DNA of 60,911 nt from positions 1-60,911 of the forward strand of contig JAZSIU010000006.1 of assembly GCA_045533955.1 (NCBI GenBank), in the 5' to 3' direction. Of the stretch, positions 8,004 to 16,737 are shown piece after piece; positions within the stretch are counted from its first letter, which is position 1; the number at the start of each line of letters is the position of its first letter. The DNA comes from HGM04593 sp045533955. Lineage in GTDB: Bacteria; Bacteroidota; Bacteroidia; Bacteroidales; Bacteroidaceae. The notes below the pieces were generated by a model. The model was given only the letters and a program-made list of their open reading frames with translations. It was not told the origin of the DNA and did not search any database. The translations under genes and the position numbers were made by a program.

Positions 8004-9266
8004 TTATTTTTCTATCTTGCCCCCGAGAGCCGCAAAATGATCGAAAAAGTGCGGGTACGACTTTGCCACGCACTCGGCCCCCCGAATGGTTGTCTCGCCA
8101 CGGGCTATGGTCGATAATATTGCTGCCGACATTGCTATGCGATGGTCGCCGAAACTGTCAACAGCCTCAACCGCCCGAGGCTCGCCGCCGCGAACGGTAA
8201 AGATATCCTCGCCCACGGTCGATAAGACTGTAAACGAGGCGAGGGTGCGCCTCATTGCCTCGAGACGGTCGCTCTCTTTGTAGCGCAGACGTCCGACGTT
8301 GCAAAAGGTTGTCTCGCCCGAGGCTGCCGCAGCAGCGATAGCAAGCACGGGCACAAGGTCGGGAGTATCGGCACAGTCGAGTGTGGCACCAAAGAGTTGC
8401 GAGGGGTGCGCGGTGATACAATCCTCGCGCTCCTCGATAAAGGCACCCATCAGGCGCAGATGCTCAATTATGTAACGGTCGCCCTGCAACGAGCAGCCGT
8501 TCATCCCTTTAAGCACTATCGGACGCGAGCCTATCACCCCCGCCACCAACCAGAATGCCGCGGCCGACCAATCGCCCTCGACCACCGTCGCACCGGGCAG
8601 ACGATACCGCTGTCCGCCCTTTATAGTGTATATATTCCCACTGTTGCCGATTGAGATTCCGGCGCGACGCACAGCGTCGAGCGTCATATTCACGTACGAG
8701 GCGCTTGTGAGCCCCTCGGTAATTTCGATGCGGCTATCCTCGGCAAGCAGAGGAAGGGCCATAAGCAGCCCCGTGAGATACTGCGACGAAAGATTCCCGG
8801 GAAGACTATAATGGCCGCCCGAGAGTTGTCCGCGACACACAAGGGGAAGCTCGGCCCCCTCGGCAAGCCTCTCAAACACAATTCCGTGCTGCGCAAGAGC
8901 CTCGCACAGAGCGCCGTTGGGACGCTGCGGCAGCTTGCCCCGCCCCACAAAGGTTGCATTGGCGCCGACGGCAGCGGCCACCGACAGCAGAAAGCGCAGT
9001 GTCGAGCCACTCTCGCCACAGTCGAGCATCGCCCCTTTGCGCAACCTTATGGGCGCGACGGATAAGAGCCCGTCGCAATATTTTATATCTGCCCCAAGCG
9101 CGCAGAGACAATTCATCGTGGCCACAATATCGTCGTTCAGGGCACTGCACACAATTGTGCAAGGCTCTGTTGCCAATGCCGCACAAATGAGCAGACGGTG
9201 AGCCTGAGACTTTGACGGCGGAGGCGCCACCGCGCCCGATAATATTCCACTCACTTTTATGTCCAT
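8004..9266 (-). CDS. aroA: 3-phosphoshikimate 1-carboxyvinyltransferase (EPSP synthase)
   Basis: A 420-residue enzyme that joins phosphoenolpyruvate to shikimate 3-phosphate. PPSKSQAHR at 16-24 and GESGSTLRFLL bind the substrates, and YKESDRLEAM and SFGDHRIAM are the conserved C-terminal blocks. The length is close to the usual 425. The ATG at 9266 has a good upstream AGGAGCG, one of the clearer ribosome binding sites in the window. It follows aroB by 12 bases and precedes pheA by 25 in the same operon. No truncation is seen. Confidence 0.95.
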   Translation of the reverse strand: MDIKVSGILSGAVAPPPSKSQAHRLLICAALATEPCTIVCSALNDDIVATMNCLCALGADIKYCDGLLSVAPIRLRKGAMLDCGESGSTLRFLLSVAAAVGANATFVGRGKLPQRPNGALCEALAQHGIVFERLAEGAELPLVCRGQLSGGHYSLPGNLSSQYLTGLLMALPLLAEDSRIEITEGLTSASYVNMTLDAVRRAGISIGNSGNIYTIKGGQRYRLPGATVVEGDWSAAAFWLVAGVIGSRPIVLKGMNGCSLQGDRYIIEHLRLMGAFIEEREDCITAHPSQLFGATLDCADTPDLVPVLAIAAAAASGETTFCNVGRLRYKESDRLEAMRRTLASFTVLSTVGEDIFTVRGGEPRAVEAVDSFGDHRIAMSAAILSTIARGETTIRGAECVAKSYPHFFDHFAALGGKIEK

Positions 9267-9278
9267 ACGCTCCTTTTT

Positions 9279-10331
9279 TTATCCTAATATCTGTTTTAAT
9301 TTATCGTGCAGCTCCTCGACGGCGAGCTCCACAAGCACGCAGTGGCCGACAGCCTCGGGCAGCACCACTGTTATATTACCTCCGCGACGCTTCTTATCGG
9401 ATAGAATAGCGTCGAAAAGGTCGTCGGCACCATAAGGGCACGAAAGGTCGAACCCGTAGCCGGCAAGCAGCGCCGATAGCTCCTCGACCACATTGCCGAG
9501 GCCGCAGAGCGGGGCCATACGGGCGGCAATCACCATTCCCTTTGCCACTGCCGCACCGTGCGACACGCCGAAGCGGCTCATCTTCTCTATTGCGTGCCCG
9601 AACGTGTGTCCGAAATTCAAAAGTCCGCGCACGCCGTTGTCAAACTCGTCCTGTTGCACAACGTCGCGCTTAATCTCGACACAACGTGCCACCACGCTCT
9701 CGCGGTCAAAGGGGGGCTGTTGCAGCCCGTTGTACAGATTCTTGTCGAGTATTACGCCATATTTTATTACCTCGGCGCAACCATCGCGGTAGACCTCGGG
9801 AGCAAGTGTATCCATAAGCTCGGTGTCGCAACATACTAACGTAGGCTGATAAAAGGCGCCCACAAGATTCTTTCCCGCCGGAATATCAATGGCGGTTTTT
9901 CCGCCCACCGAGCTATCGACGGCCGCCAAAAGAGTCGTTGGAATCTGCACATATTTCACACCCCTCAGATAGAGCGCTGCCGAGAGGCCGGCCATATCCC
10001 CAACCACTCCGCCGCCAAAAGCAATCACCGCGTCGCTGCGTGTGAGCTTACAGTCGGCCATAAAGTTCAGAAACTCAAGCAGATTATCGGCGCATTTCGA
10101 GGCCTCGCCCGCCGGAACGACAAATTTATCGGCCGCGTAACCCGCGGCGCTCAGTGTCTCAATCAGACGCTCGCCGTAAAGGTCATCGACCGTTGCGTCG
10201 GTGAGCACGGCCACGCGACAATCGCCCAAGAGCGGGTGCAAAAAGCCGCCTATCTGCGAGAGTATCCCGCGCCCGATGTAAATATCATAGCTACGCGATG
10301 CCTCGACGTGTATGGTTGTATAGGGTAGCAT
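9279..10331 (-). CDS. aroB: 3-dehydroquinate synthase
   Basis: A 350-residue NAD- and metal-dependent enzyme that cyclises DAHP to 3-dehydroquinate. GGGVVGD (106-112) binds NAD, PTTLLAAVDSSVGGKTAI is the main substrate-binding block, and LNFGHTFGHAIE carries metal-ligand histidines. The length is normal. It is placed 15 bases after tyrA and 12 before aroA, which supports co-transcription of successive shikimate steps. Confidence 0.95.
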   Translation of the reverse strand: MLPYTTIHVEASRSYDIYIGRGILSQIGGFLHPLLGDCRVAVLTDATVDDLYGERLIETLSAAGYAADKFVVPAGEASKCADNLLEFLNFMADCKLTRSDAVIAFGGGVVGDMAGLSAALYLRGVKYVQIPTTLLAAVDSSVGGKTAIDIPAGKNLVGAFYQPTLVCCDTELMDTLAPEVYRDGCAEVIKYGVILDKNLYNGLQQPPFDRESVVARCVEIKRDVVQQDEFDNGVRGLLNFGHTFGHAIEKMSRFGVSHGAAVAKGMVIAARMAPLCGLGNVVEELSALLAGYGFDLSCPYGADDLFDAILSDKKRRGGNITVVLPEAVGHCVLVELAVEELHDKLKQILG

Positions 10332-10346
10332 AATTCTTACAATATT

Positions 10347-11177
10347 CTATTTTTCGGTTCCCTCTTTTGCCACGCACCCCTCGTGCAGAAGGGCGTGCAG
10401 CGCCTCGGCATCGCCCTCGGCAATTGCCTTGCGATAGTCGGCGAGCGAGGCCATCAGATGGTCTATTTCACTTAAAAGGTTGTTTCGATTCTCAAGGAAA
10501 AGCTCGGTCCACATTGCCTCGTTCAGACGGGCCACACGCGTAAGGTCGCGGAAGCTGCCGGCGCTGTATCCGCGATGATACTGCGCCGAGGGGCTCTTGA
10601 CAAAGGCATTCGACACTACGTGGCACATTTGCGACGTGTAGGCTATCATACGGTCGTGAAACTCGGCCGTCGTAACTACATATTTTTTGAATTGCAGCGG
10701 CGCGAGCGCACTCTTTACCCTGTTTAAAAGGACAATGTCATCGTGCACGGGCGGCACCACAATGAGCGAGGCACCCGAGAATAGGTTGCCGCGCGAATAT
10801 TTGTAGCCCGAATATTGCAGACCGGCCATTGGGTGCGCCCCCACAAAAGTAAAGCCGTGTCGGCGGGCAAGCTCGAAGCCGGCCTCGCACACCACTCTTT
10901 TTGTTCCGCAAAAATCGACTACAAGGGTCGAGGGGGATATTTTCGGGGCTGTTTCCCTTAAATACTCAACGACCGCTTGCGGCGTTGCCGTCAGCAGGAG
11001 CAGGTCGCAGAGGGCTGTTTTTTCGTCTGTAAGAGGGGCGTCTATCGTGCCGTCAAGGGCAGCGTATCCCACTATGGTACTGTTAATATCATAGCCGTAC
11101 ACCGTTGCTCCCGAGGCTTTGAAGGCTTTTGCCGCTGAGCCGCCTATAAGGCCCAACCCCACCACTCCTATTTTCAT
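10347..11177 (-). CDS. tyrA: Prephenate dehydrogenase
   Basis: A 276-residue NAD-dependent dehydrogenase that converts prephenate to 4-hydroxyphenylpyruvate for tyrosine. The dinucleotide-binding GLGLIGGS lies at 7-14, and FVGAHPMAG carries the conserved His of the active site. There is no C-terminal ACT domain and no fused mutase, so the chorismate mutase activity must come from the pheA product or elsewhere. I chose the ATG at 11177, which has AAGGA just upstream; an in-frame TTG at 11195 overlaps the aroF stop and would add six residues. It lies directly after aroF. Confidence 0.92.
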   Translation of the reverse strand: MKIGVVGLGLIGGSAAKAFKASGATVYGYDINSTIVGYAALDGTIDAPLTDEKTALCDLLLLTATPQAVVEYLRETAPKISPSTLVVDFCGTKRVVCEAGFELARRHGFTFVGAHPMAGLQYSGYKYSRGNLFSGASLIVVPPVHDDIVLLNRVKSALAPLQFKKYVVTTAEFHDRMIAYTSQMCHVVSNAFVKSPSAQYHRGYSAGSFRDLTRVARLNEAMWTELFLENRNNLLSEIDHLMASLADYRKAIAEGDAEALHALLHEGCVAKEGTEK

Positions 11178-11191
11178 AACATCCTTAATTA

Positions 11192-12205
11192 TCAATGTAT
11201 TATACTGCGAATCTCGTTAACGCATCGTGCAACGTCGGTAAACTGCTCGGGGGTGAGCGACTGCGCACCGTCGCACAGCGCGTGGACGGGGTCGTTGTGT
11301 ACCTCTATTATAAGACCGTCGGCACCGGCTGCCGTTGCCGCGCAGGCCATAGGGCGAACAAGGCGCGAGACGCCTGTCGCGTGGCTGGGGTCAACAATTA
11401 TGGGCAAGTGGGTGAGGCCGCGCAGCACGGGTACTGCTGCAAGGTCGAGCACGTTGCGTGTGTAGCTGTCGTAGCTGCGTATTCCGCGCTCGCACAGGAT
11501 GACATTCTCGTTGCCCTCGGACATTATATATTCGGCACTCATAAGAAGCTCTTTCAGTGTTGCCGACATTCCACGCTTCAGAAGGATGGGCTTATCGCTG
11601 CGTCCAAGTTCCTTGAGAAGCTCGAAATTCTGCATATTGCGGGCACCCACCTGAATAATATCGACGTCGGCAAAAAGGTCGAGGTGCGATGCGCTCATAA
11701 TCTCGGTTACAAAGGGGAGGCCTGTTGCCTCGCGTGCTTTTATGAGCAGCTGAAGGCCTTCGGCACGCAGTCCCTGAAAGTCGTAAGGCGAGGTACGGGG
11801 TTTGAAGGCTCCTCCGCGCAACATATTCGCACCCGAGGCTTTTACCGACTGCGCAACAGAGAGAATCTGCTCCTCGGACTCTACCGAGCAGGGGCCGGCC
11901 ATTATACAGAAATTTCCGCCACCTATTTTTACTTTATTCGCGCCCTTGCCCACCTCAATCACTGTGTCGTCGGGGTGGAAACGACGGTTGGCGCTCTTAA
12001 AAGGCTCGCTTATGCGTGTTACGTTGGCAATAATCTCGAGGCCGGCAAGAAGGTCAATATCTATCTTGCTTGTATCGCCAATGAGACCCAGCACCGTCTG
12101 AACCTCGCCCTCGGAAATATGTACCTTTACATTCTGCGACTCTAACCACTTTACAAGATTGTCGCGCTGAGTTTTTGTTACTCCACTCTTTAATACTGCT
12201 ATCAT
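11192..12205 (-). CDS. aroF: 3-deoxy-7-phosphoheptulonate (DAHP) synthase
   Basis: A 337-residue enzyme for the first step of the shikimate pathway, condensing PEP and erythrose 4-phosphate. An N-terminal ferredoxin-like regulatory domain (about 1-70) precedes the barrel, as in the Thermotoga-type type I beta enzymes, in which it mediates aromatic feedback. The barrel carries IMAGPCSVES (101-110), GGAFKPRTSPYDFQG and LKRGMSATLKE. No chorismate mutase domain is attached. It heads the aro operon behind a -7 box at 12243. Confidence 0.94.
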   Translation of the reverse strand: MIAVLKSGVTKTQRDNLVKWLESQNVKVHISEGEVQTVLGLIGDTSKIDIDLLAGLEIIANVTRISEPFKSANRRFHPDDTVIEVGKGANKVKIGGGNFCIMAGPCSVESEEQILSVAQSVKASGANMLRGGAFKPRTSPYDFQGLRAEGLQLLIKAREATGLPFVTEIMSASHLDLFADVDIIQVGARNMQNFELLKELGRSDKPILLKRGMSATLKELLMSAEYIMSEGNENVILCERGIRSYDSYTRNVLDLAAVPVLRGLTHLPIIVDPSHATGVSRLVRPMACAATAAGADGLIIEVHNDPVHALCDGAQSLTPEQFTDVARCVNEIRSIIH

Positions 12206-12242
12206 AATTACAATTTTTAATCCTATTTTATTTTAAGAATTA

Positions 12243-12250
12243 CAAAAGTA
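12243..12250 (-). promoter_or_regulatory. Candidate -7 box (TACTTTTG) of the aro operon
   Basis: TACTTTTG on the minus strand, 38 bases upstream of the aroF start, fits TAnnTTTG. The region is AT-rich and lies just after the terminator of the neighbouring MORN gene, which is where a promoter is needed. A second match one step upstream (AATCTTTG) is weaker. Confidence 0.5.
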
Positions 12251-12345
12251 CAAAGATTGTTGTATTTTCCTATTATTTTTCCAAAATATTATTGATAAAA
12301 GTATATTTTTATTCCAAAAGAGGGACAATTATTCAAAAAAAGCAT

Positions 12346-12391
12346 AAAAAATATGCGACTGCATAAAAATAAACCTTTATTGCAGCCGCAT
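12346..12391 (-). terminator. Terminator after the MORN-repeat gene
   Basis: ATGCG-A-CTGCA (12353-12363) pairs with TGCAG-C-CGCAT (12381-12391) with one mismatch, and the minus strand then runs into six T (12346-12351). It lies 40 bases after the stop at 12431. Confidence 0.75.
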
Positions 12392-12430
12392 TATCCTGTG
12401 CGAGAAGAAAATGTCTTAATAAAAGGGGCG

Positions 12431-13081
12431 TTACTCCACTTTTCTATCGCCTATCCATTTTCCGTAAAAAACCTTATGGTCGGTCTTGAATAGTGCTCCG
12501 TAGCCCTGTCGGTAGCCATCGACATATTTTCCGTACCAAAAATCGCCGGTCGTCCAATAATAGACGCCGTAGCCGTGTCGGCGGCCGCCGAGCGTCTCGC
12601 CATAATAGACGTCGCCGTTGGAGTATTTTATTCTCAGAAAGGCATAGGGCGATTTTTGTCCCGCGTCATCAACGTAGGGATATTGCAATTTTACATCCCC
12701 CTCGGTGGTGTGTATGCGCACAATTTTTCCTGTCGAAAGGTCGTACTCGACAAAATGCTCCTCGGCACCTACGCGAACAACGTCGTCGAGCATCGTAATT
12801 CCGAAAATGTGCTTGCCCTTGCGAAATTGTCCATAGGTCTGCGCATCCTCATCGGTAAGATAAAACCCCCAACCATATATCTTATTATCAATCAGCTGCC
12901 CCACATATTGCCCGTGTCGGCTCGAGATATATTTTGTCTCGGACTCGGCCGATACATAGTCGCAGAAGACCTGTTGCAGGACATCGCTCATCTCGGGGTA
13001 CATTGTAACCGTATTCTGCGCACGCAACGCAATTGCAAGAGTAAGCAGCAGGATGGTTGTAAAAATATTTCTTTTCATCAC
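12431..13081 (-). CDS. Exported MORN-repeat protein
   Basis: A 216-residue protein with a signal peptide (about 1-21, hydrophobic core TILLLTLAIAL). At least three MORN-type repeats of the pattern Y-G-x-(8-12)-G-Y-G are visible: one near 58-80 and two in the C-terminal third (YYGETLGGRRHGYGVYYW and FWYGKYVDGYRQGYGALF). MORN repeats form an elongated beta sheet used in binding, and no enzymatic function can be assigned. The start overlaps the nadD stop by 4 bases, so it is translated from the yicC-gmk-nadD transcript, although its role has no obvious tie to NAD synthesis. Confidence 0.75.
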   Translation of the reverse strand: MMKRNIFTTILLLTLAIALRAQNTVTMYPEMSDVLQQVFCDYVSAESETKYISSRHGQYVGQLIDNKIYGWGFYLTDEDAQTYGQFRKGKHIFGITMLDDVVRVGAEEHFVEYDLSTGKIVRIHTTEGDVKLQYPYVDDAGQKSPYAFLRIKYSNGDVYYGETLGGRRHGYGVYYWTTGDFWYGKYVDGYRQGYGALFKTDHKVFYGKWIGDRKVE

Positions 13082-13671
13082 TCTTTATACAGATTATTTA
13101 ATTCTATGTATCGGGCAACGGCAGGAGAGACAAACGACGAAAAATCTTCGCCATCGGCAGCCATACGCCGCACCTTTGTCGAGCTAATATCGTAAAGCGG
13201 CGACAAGAGCCACGTAACGCCCTGTGGCAACGTTGGTTGCTGCTCATTATCGCGCGGATACACTATTATGGGGTAACGCTCAAGAATTTTATCGCCACGG
13301 TACCAACGGTCGAATTTTGCCCAATTGTCGGCGCCGATGAGCAGCGAGAATTGTCGCTGCGGGTGGGCGGCCTCGAGCGCCCGCAGAGTATTCAGCGTGT
13401 AAGAGGGGCGCGGAAGCGAAAATTCAAAATCCGAGGCCTTGAAACGCGGCTCGTCGCCGATGGCAAGCCGCACCATCGCAAGGCGCGTATTCTCGGGCGT
13501 GAGCCCCAGCCCCTGCTTGTGCGGATTGAGCGGAGAGACCATAAACCACACCTCATCGGCAAGATTCCTGCGCAGCACCGCTTCGGCAAGTGCCGTGTGC
13601 CCAATGTGTATAGGGTCGAAACTACCCCCAAAGACCACAGTCCTTATTCTTTTATCCTCGGCCACGGGCAA
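13078..13671 (-). CDS. nadD: Nicotinate-nucleotide adenylyltransferase
   Basis: A 197-residue nucleotidyltransferase that adenylates nicotinate mononucleotide in NAD synthesis. GGSFDPIHIGH at 15-25 is the family signature with the catalytic HxGH, and ISSTKVR in the C-terminal part is the second signature. The length is normal. It lies 6 bases after gmk and overlaps the MORN gene by 4. Two other genes of the pathway or its upkeep, nadK and the NAD(P)HX repair enzyme, are elsewhere in the window. Confidence 0.94.
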   Translation of the reverse strand: MPVAEDKRIRTVVFGGSFDPIHIGHTALAEAVLRRNLADEVWFMVSPLNPHKQGLGLTPENTRLAMVRLAIGDEPRFKASDFEFSLPRPSYTLNTLRALEAAHPQRQFSLLIGADNWAKFDRWYRGDKILERYPIIVYPRDNEQQPTLPQGVTWLLSPLYDISSTKVRRMAADGEDFSSFVSPAVARYIELNNLYKE

Positions 13672-13677
13672 TTGTGT

Positions 13678-14244
13678 TTATTTTGCAAGAAAATCCTTTA
13701 CCACAGCAAGCAGACGTTCCTTGGCCTCGTCGAGTTTGTCGTTTATTATCACCTCGTCGGCATACCGGGCGTAGGTCATCTCCTCGGCGGCCTTTGAAAG
13801 GCGCTTCTCAATCTCCTCGGGCGAGGTGTCGCCGCGCCCCACGAGACGCTGGCGCAGAACCTCAATCGAGGGGGCCTGTACAAAGATAAAGAGTGCGCGG
13901 TCGGCGTAATATTTTTTCAGATTGCGGCCGCCCACGACGTCAACGTCGAACAGGATATTCTGTCGCTCGAGCTGCGCCTCTACCTGCGACTTCAGCGTAC
14001 CGTAGAAGCGTCCCGGATAGACCTCCTCGTACTCGACGAATTCACCGGCGGCAATCTTCTCGCGGAACTCCTCGGCTGTAAAGAAAAAATACTCGACACC
14101 ATCCCTCTCGGCACCGCGCGGCGGGCGGCTGGTTGCCGACACCGAGAAGCCGAACGAGAGCCCCTGCTGCATCAAAAAATTCACCAGCGTCGATTTTCCC
14201 GAACCCGACGGCGCCGAAAAAATCACAAGTTTACCCTTTGTCAT
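13678..14244 (-). CDS. gmk: Guanylate kinase
   Basis: A 188-residue P-loop kinase that converts GMP to GDP. The P-loop SAPSGSGKST is at 10-19, followed by SATSRPPRGAERDGVEYFF and FVEYEEVYPGRFYGT, the GMP-binding blocks. The length is normal. It lies 39 bases after yicC, a gene pair conserved in many bacteria, and 6 bases before nadD. Confidence 0.95.
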   Translation of the reverse strand: MTKGKLVIFSAPSGSGKSTLVNFLMQQGLSFGFSVSATSRPPRGAERDGVEYFFFTAEEFREKIAAGEFVEYEEVYPGRFYGTLKSQVEAQLERQNILFDVDVVGGRNLKKYYADRALFIFVQAPSIEVLRQRLVGRGDTSPEEIEKRLSKAAEEMTYARYADEVIINDKLDEAKERLLAVVKDFLAK

Positions 14245-14283
14245 AATAGTCTCCGTTATATAGGATTTTTTAATATTTTTTTA

Positions 14284-15159
14284 TTACATCACATTAAGAA
14301 CCTGTTCTTTTATCTGCTCGAGCTCGTCCTTCATCATAACCACGATATTCTGCATCTCGGCATTATTGCTCTTGCTGCCCAGAGTGTTAATCTCGCGGCC
14401 CATCTCCTGCGCAATAAAGCCCAGCTTCTTACCCTGTCCAATGGAGCCCTCCATAATCTCGATAAAGTACTTCAGATGGTTAGTAAGGCGCTGTTTTTCC
14501 TCGTTTATGTCGAGTTTTTCGATATAATATATAAGTTCTTGTTCAAGGCGATTATTATCGTAATCGACACCTACCATTTTTTGCAGATTATCGACTATGC
14601 GCGCACGAATCTTCTCGACACGCTCCTTTTCGTAAGGCTCGACCGAGAGTAGCAGCGTTCCGATGCGCTCGATATTCGTTCGGAATTTATTTGACAAAGC
14701 CTCGCCCTCTTGACGACGAAAATCCATCAGTTCGTCTATGGCACGCACGACAGCCTCGCGGGCAACAGCCCACTCCTCGTCCGAGGCCTCATAGACCTCT
14801 TTGCGGGCAACAACGTCGGGCAGGCGCAGAAGCGTCTCCATAAGATTGTCGGGCATTGCAATCCCCGTAGCCTCCGAGGCTGCCTGTAACTGCTGAGTGT
14901 AAGCCTGCATCACTGCAATGTTAATTGAGGGGGTATCCACCTTCTCGCCCTGCTCGACGTAAAGCGAAAAATCGACCTTTCCACGCTCGAGACGGCTTGT
15001 GAGCATTGCCCTAATCTCCATTTCGTGCGCCTTGAACTGCGGTGCCATACGTGTGCCCAAGTCCATCGACTTTCCGTTGAGCGAACGAACCTCGGCACAA
15101 ATTTTCTTATCCTGAAACAACGCTACGGCCTTGCCGTAACCGGTCATTGAATATATCAT
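14284..15159 (-). CDS. yicC: YicC family endoribonuclease
   Basis: A 291-residue protein starting MIYSMTGYGKA, the family signature. The C-terminal half contains IARE-like and KRLTNHLKYF-like blocks (here EEKQRLTNHLKYFIEIM), GKKLGFIAQEMGREINTLGSKSN and a helical end. The E. coli relative has been described as an RNA endonuclease; other members are simply called YicC/YloC. It heads the operon yicC-gmk-nadD-MORN with a TATCTTCG box 25 bases before the ATG. Confidence 0.92.
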   Translation of the reverse strand: MIYSMTGYGKAVALFQDKKICAEVRSLNGKSMDLGTRMAPQFKAHEMEIRAMLTSRLERGKVDFSLYVEQGEKVDTPSINIAVMQAYTQQLQAASEATGIAMPDNLMETLLRLPDVVARKEVYEASDEEWAVAREAVVRAIDELMDFRRQEGEALSNKFRTNIERIGTLLLSVEPYEKERVEKIRARIVDNLQKMVGVDYDNNRLEQELIYYIEKLDINEEKQRLTNHLKYFIEIMEGSIGQGKKLGFIAQEMGREINTLGSKSNNAEMQNIVVMMKDELEQIKEQVLNVM

Positions 15160-15183
15160 AAACTATTTTAACATATTACGCCG

Positions 15184-15218
15184 CGAAGATAGTAAAAATA
15201 TTGGCAAGCGAGGGCAAA
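15184..15218 (-). promoter_or_regulatory. Promoter of the yicC operon (TTTG-N23-TATCTTCG)
   Basis: On the minus strand TTTG (15215-15218) is followed after 23 bases by TATCTTCG (15184-15191). The -7 box lies 25 bases before the yicC ATG, a usual distance for this phylum. Confidence 0.6.
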
Positions 15219-15397
15219 GAAGCATCAAAATTGTTGCTTGCGGAGATTTTCGGCATTTGTACTTTATTAAAAAATATTATTTATTATAATAGTTGATTTT
15301 TAATTTGTAATTTTGCGCTCGAGTGCGGATATTTGTTGCAACATATTCGCCGAATAAGACAATTTTGTACAAGAAACGACAAAGAACAATTAAAAAT

Positions 15398-16090
15398 ATG
15401 GCAGTAATACTAAATATTGAAGCCTCGACCGAAATTTGTTCGGTTGCACTGAGCGAGGATGGCGAGGTCTTTTTTGAGAAAAGAAACAACGAAGAGCGCT
15501 CGCACGCAAAAGTGCTCGCCCCCTTTGTCGAGGAGGCCATCGCATACGCCGACGACCGCCGACGCGCAATTGAGGCCGTTGCCTTGAGCTGCGGTCCCGG
15601 CTCATATACCAGCCTGCGCATAGCATCGTCAACGGCAAAGGGCGTTTGCTACGGGCGCAATCTGCCGCTCATAGCCCTGCCCACGACAGCCATTATGAGC
15701 GTTCCCCTGCTCCTCGACGACAATATTCCCGACGAGGCACTCTTCTGCCCGATGATAGACGCCCGACGCAACGAGGTATATGCCACGGTTTACGACCGCG
15801 CCCTCGGCGCCGTGATGCCCACAAGCGCCGTGATAGTAGATGCCGATAGTTTCGGCCGCTACCTCGACCGCGCCCCGGTCTATTTCTTCGGAGGAGGCTC
15901 CGCAAAGTGCAAAGAGATAATCGTTCACCCCAACGCCCATTTTTTGGACGGACACCGCAACCCATTGGCAAAATGGATGATGCCCCTTGCCGAGAGAGCC
16001 TTCCTCGACGAGCGTTTCGAGGACATTGCCTATTTCGAGCCCTTCTATCTGAAAGACTTTATAGCCACACAACCCAAGAAACTAATCTGA
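15398..16090 (+). CDS. tsaB: tRNA threonylcarbamoyladenosine biosynthesis protein TsaB
   Basis: A 230-residue member of the ASKHA fold that works with TsaD and TsaE to make the t6A base next to the anticodon of ANN-decoding tRNAs. The N-terminus ILNIEASTEICSVAL, the AVALSCGPGSYTSLRIA block and MIDARRNEVYATVYD are typical. The start at 15398 is chosen because the family begins at this point; an in-frame upstream start would add 25 unrelated residues. It is the first gene of a plus-strand series running to 24726. Confidence 0.92.
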   Translation: MAVILNIEASTEICSVALSEDGEVFFEKRNNEERSHAKVLAPFVEEAIAYADDRRRAIEAVALSCGPGSYTSLRIASSTAKGVCYGRNLPLIALPTTAIMSVPLLLDDNIPDEALFCPMIDARRNEVYATVYDRALGAVMPTSAVIVDADSFGRYLDRAPVYFFGGGSAKCKEIIVHPNAHFLDGHRNPLAKWMMPLAERAFLDERFEDIAYFEPFYLKDFIATQPKKLI

Positions 16091-16115
16091 TAAGAAATAA
16101 AAAAGCCATACAGCT

Positions 16116-16724
16116 ATGATGGAATATAACACCAAGCAAAAGAGACTACCCCTGCCCGAATATGGTCGCTCGGTACAAAAGATGGTCGACCACGCAATGA
16201 GCATCGCCGACCGCAGCGAGCGTCAGCGCTGTGCCGAGACAATAGTACACATTATGGGCAGTATGTTCCCCAACCTGCGCAACGAGCTCCCCGACTACAA
16301 ACAGAAGCTCTGGGACCATCTTGCAATAATGTCGGGCTTTGCACTCGACATCGACTACCCCGTCGAGGTCATAAAAGAGGAGACATTCACCGAGCCTCCC
16401 ACACACATTCCCTATCAGACGGGCGAAATATCGAACCGCCACTATGGCCGCATAGTCGAAGATATGATTGCACACGCCTGCACAATGGACGAGGGCGAGG
16501 AGCGCGACCGCTTCATCGAACTTATATTGTTGCAGATGAAAAAGAACTACATTACGTGGAACAAAGACACGGTAGAGGACAAGAGAATCTTCGACGACCT
16601 GCGCATATACTCGGACGGTCGCATCGACATAAGCGAGGGCGAGATAAGATTGGGCGGCACAAAGAGCGACAATCAGCCACGCAATTTCACAAAGCGCAAA
16701 AAGATATTCAAAAAGAAATATTAA
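16116..16724 (+). CDS. DUF4290 family protein
   Basis: A 202-residue soluble protein with no signal peptide or membrane segment. The block LPLPEYGRSVQKMVDHAM and two related helical halves (NRHYGRIVEDMIAHACTM repeats the pattern YGR-V--M--HA) fit DUF4290, a family restricted largely to Bacteroidota with no known function. The C-terminus is basic. It starts 25 bases after tsaB and ends 13 bases before murA, and I recall the same arrangement next to murA and rimM in other Bacteroidales. The internal duplication of about 90-100 residues can be seen directly. No function is assigned. Confidence 0.85.
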   Translation: MMEYNTKQKRLPLPEYGRSVQKMVDHAMSIADRSERQRCAETIVHIMGSMFPNLRNELPDYKQKLWDHLAIMSGFALDIDYPVEVIKEETFTEPPTHIPYQTGEISNRHYGRIVEDMIAHACTMDEGEERDRFIELILLQMKKNYITWNKDTVEDKRIFDDLRIYSDGRIDISEGEIRLGGTKSDNQPRNFTKRKKIFKKKY

Positions 16725-16737
16725 CACAAAAAAGACT

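Noticed and set aside
11195..12145. Plus-strand ORF (about 316 codons) opposite aroF
   Set aside because: Antisense shadow of a well-supported enzyme gene; no family features.
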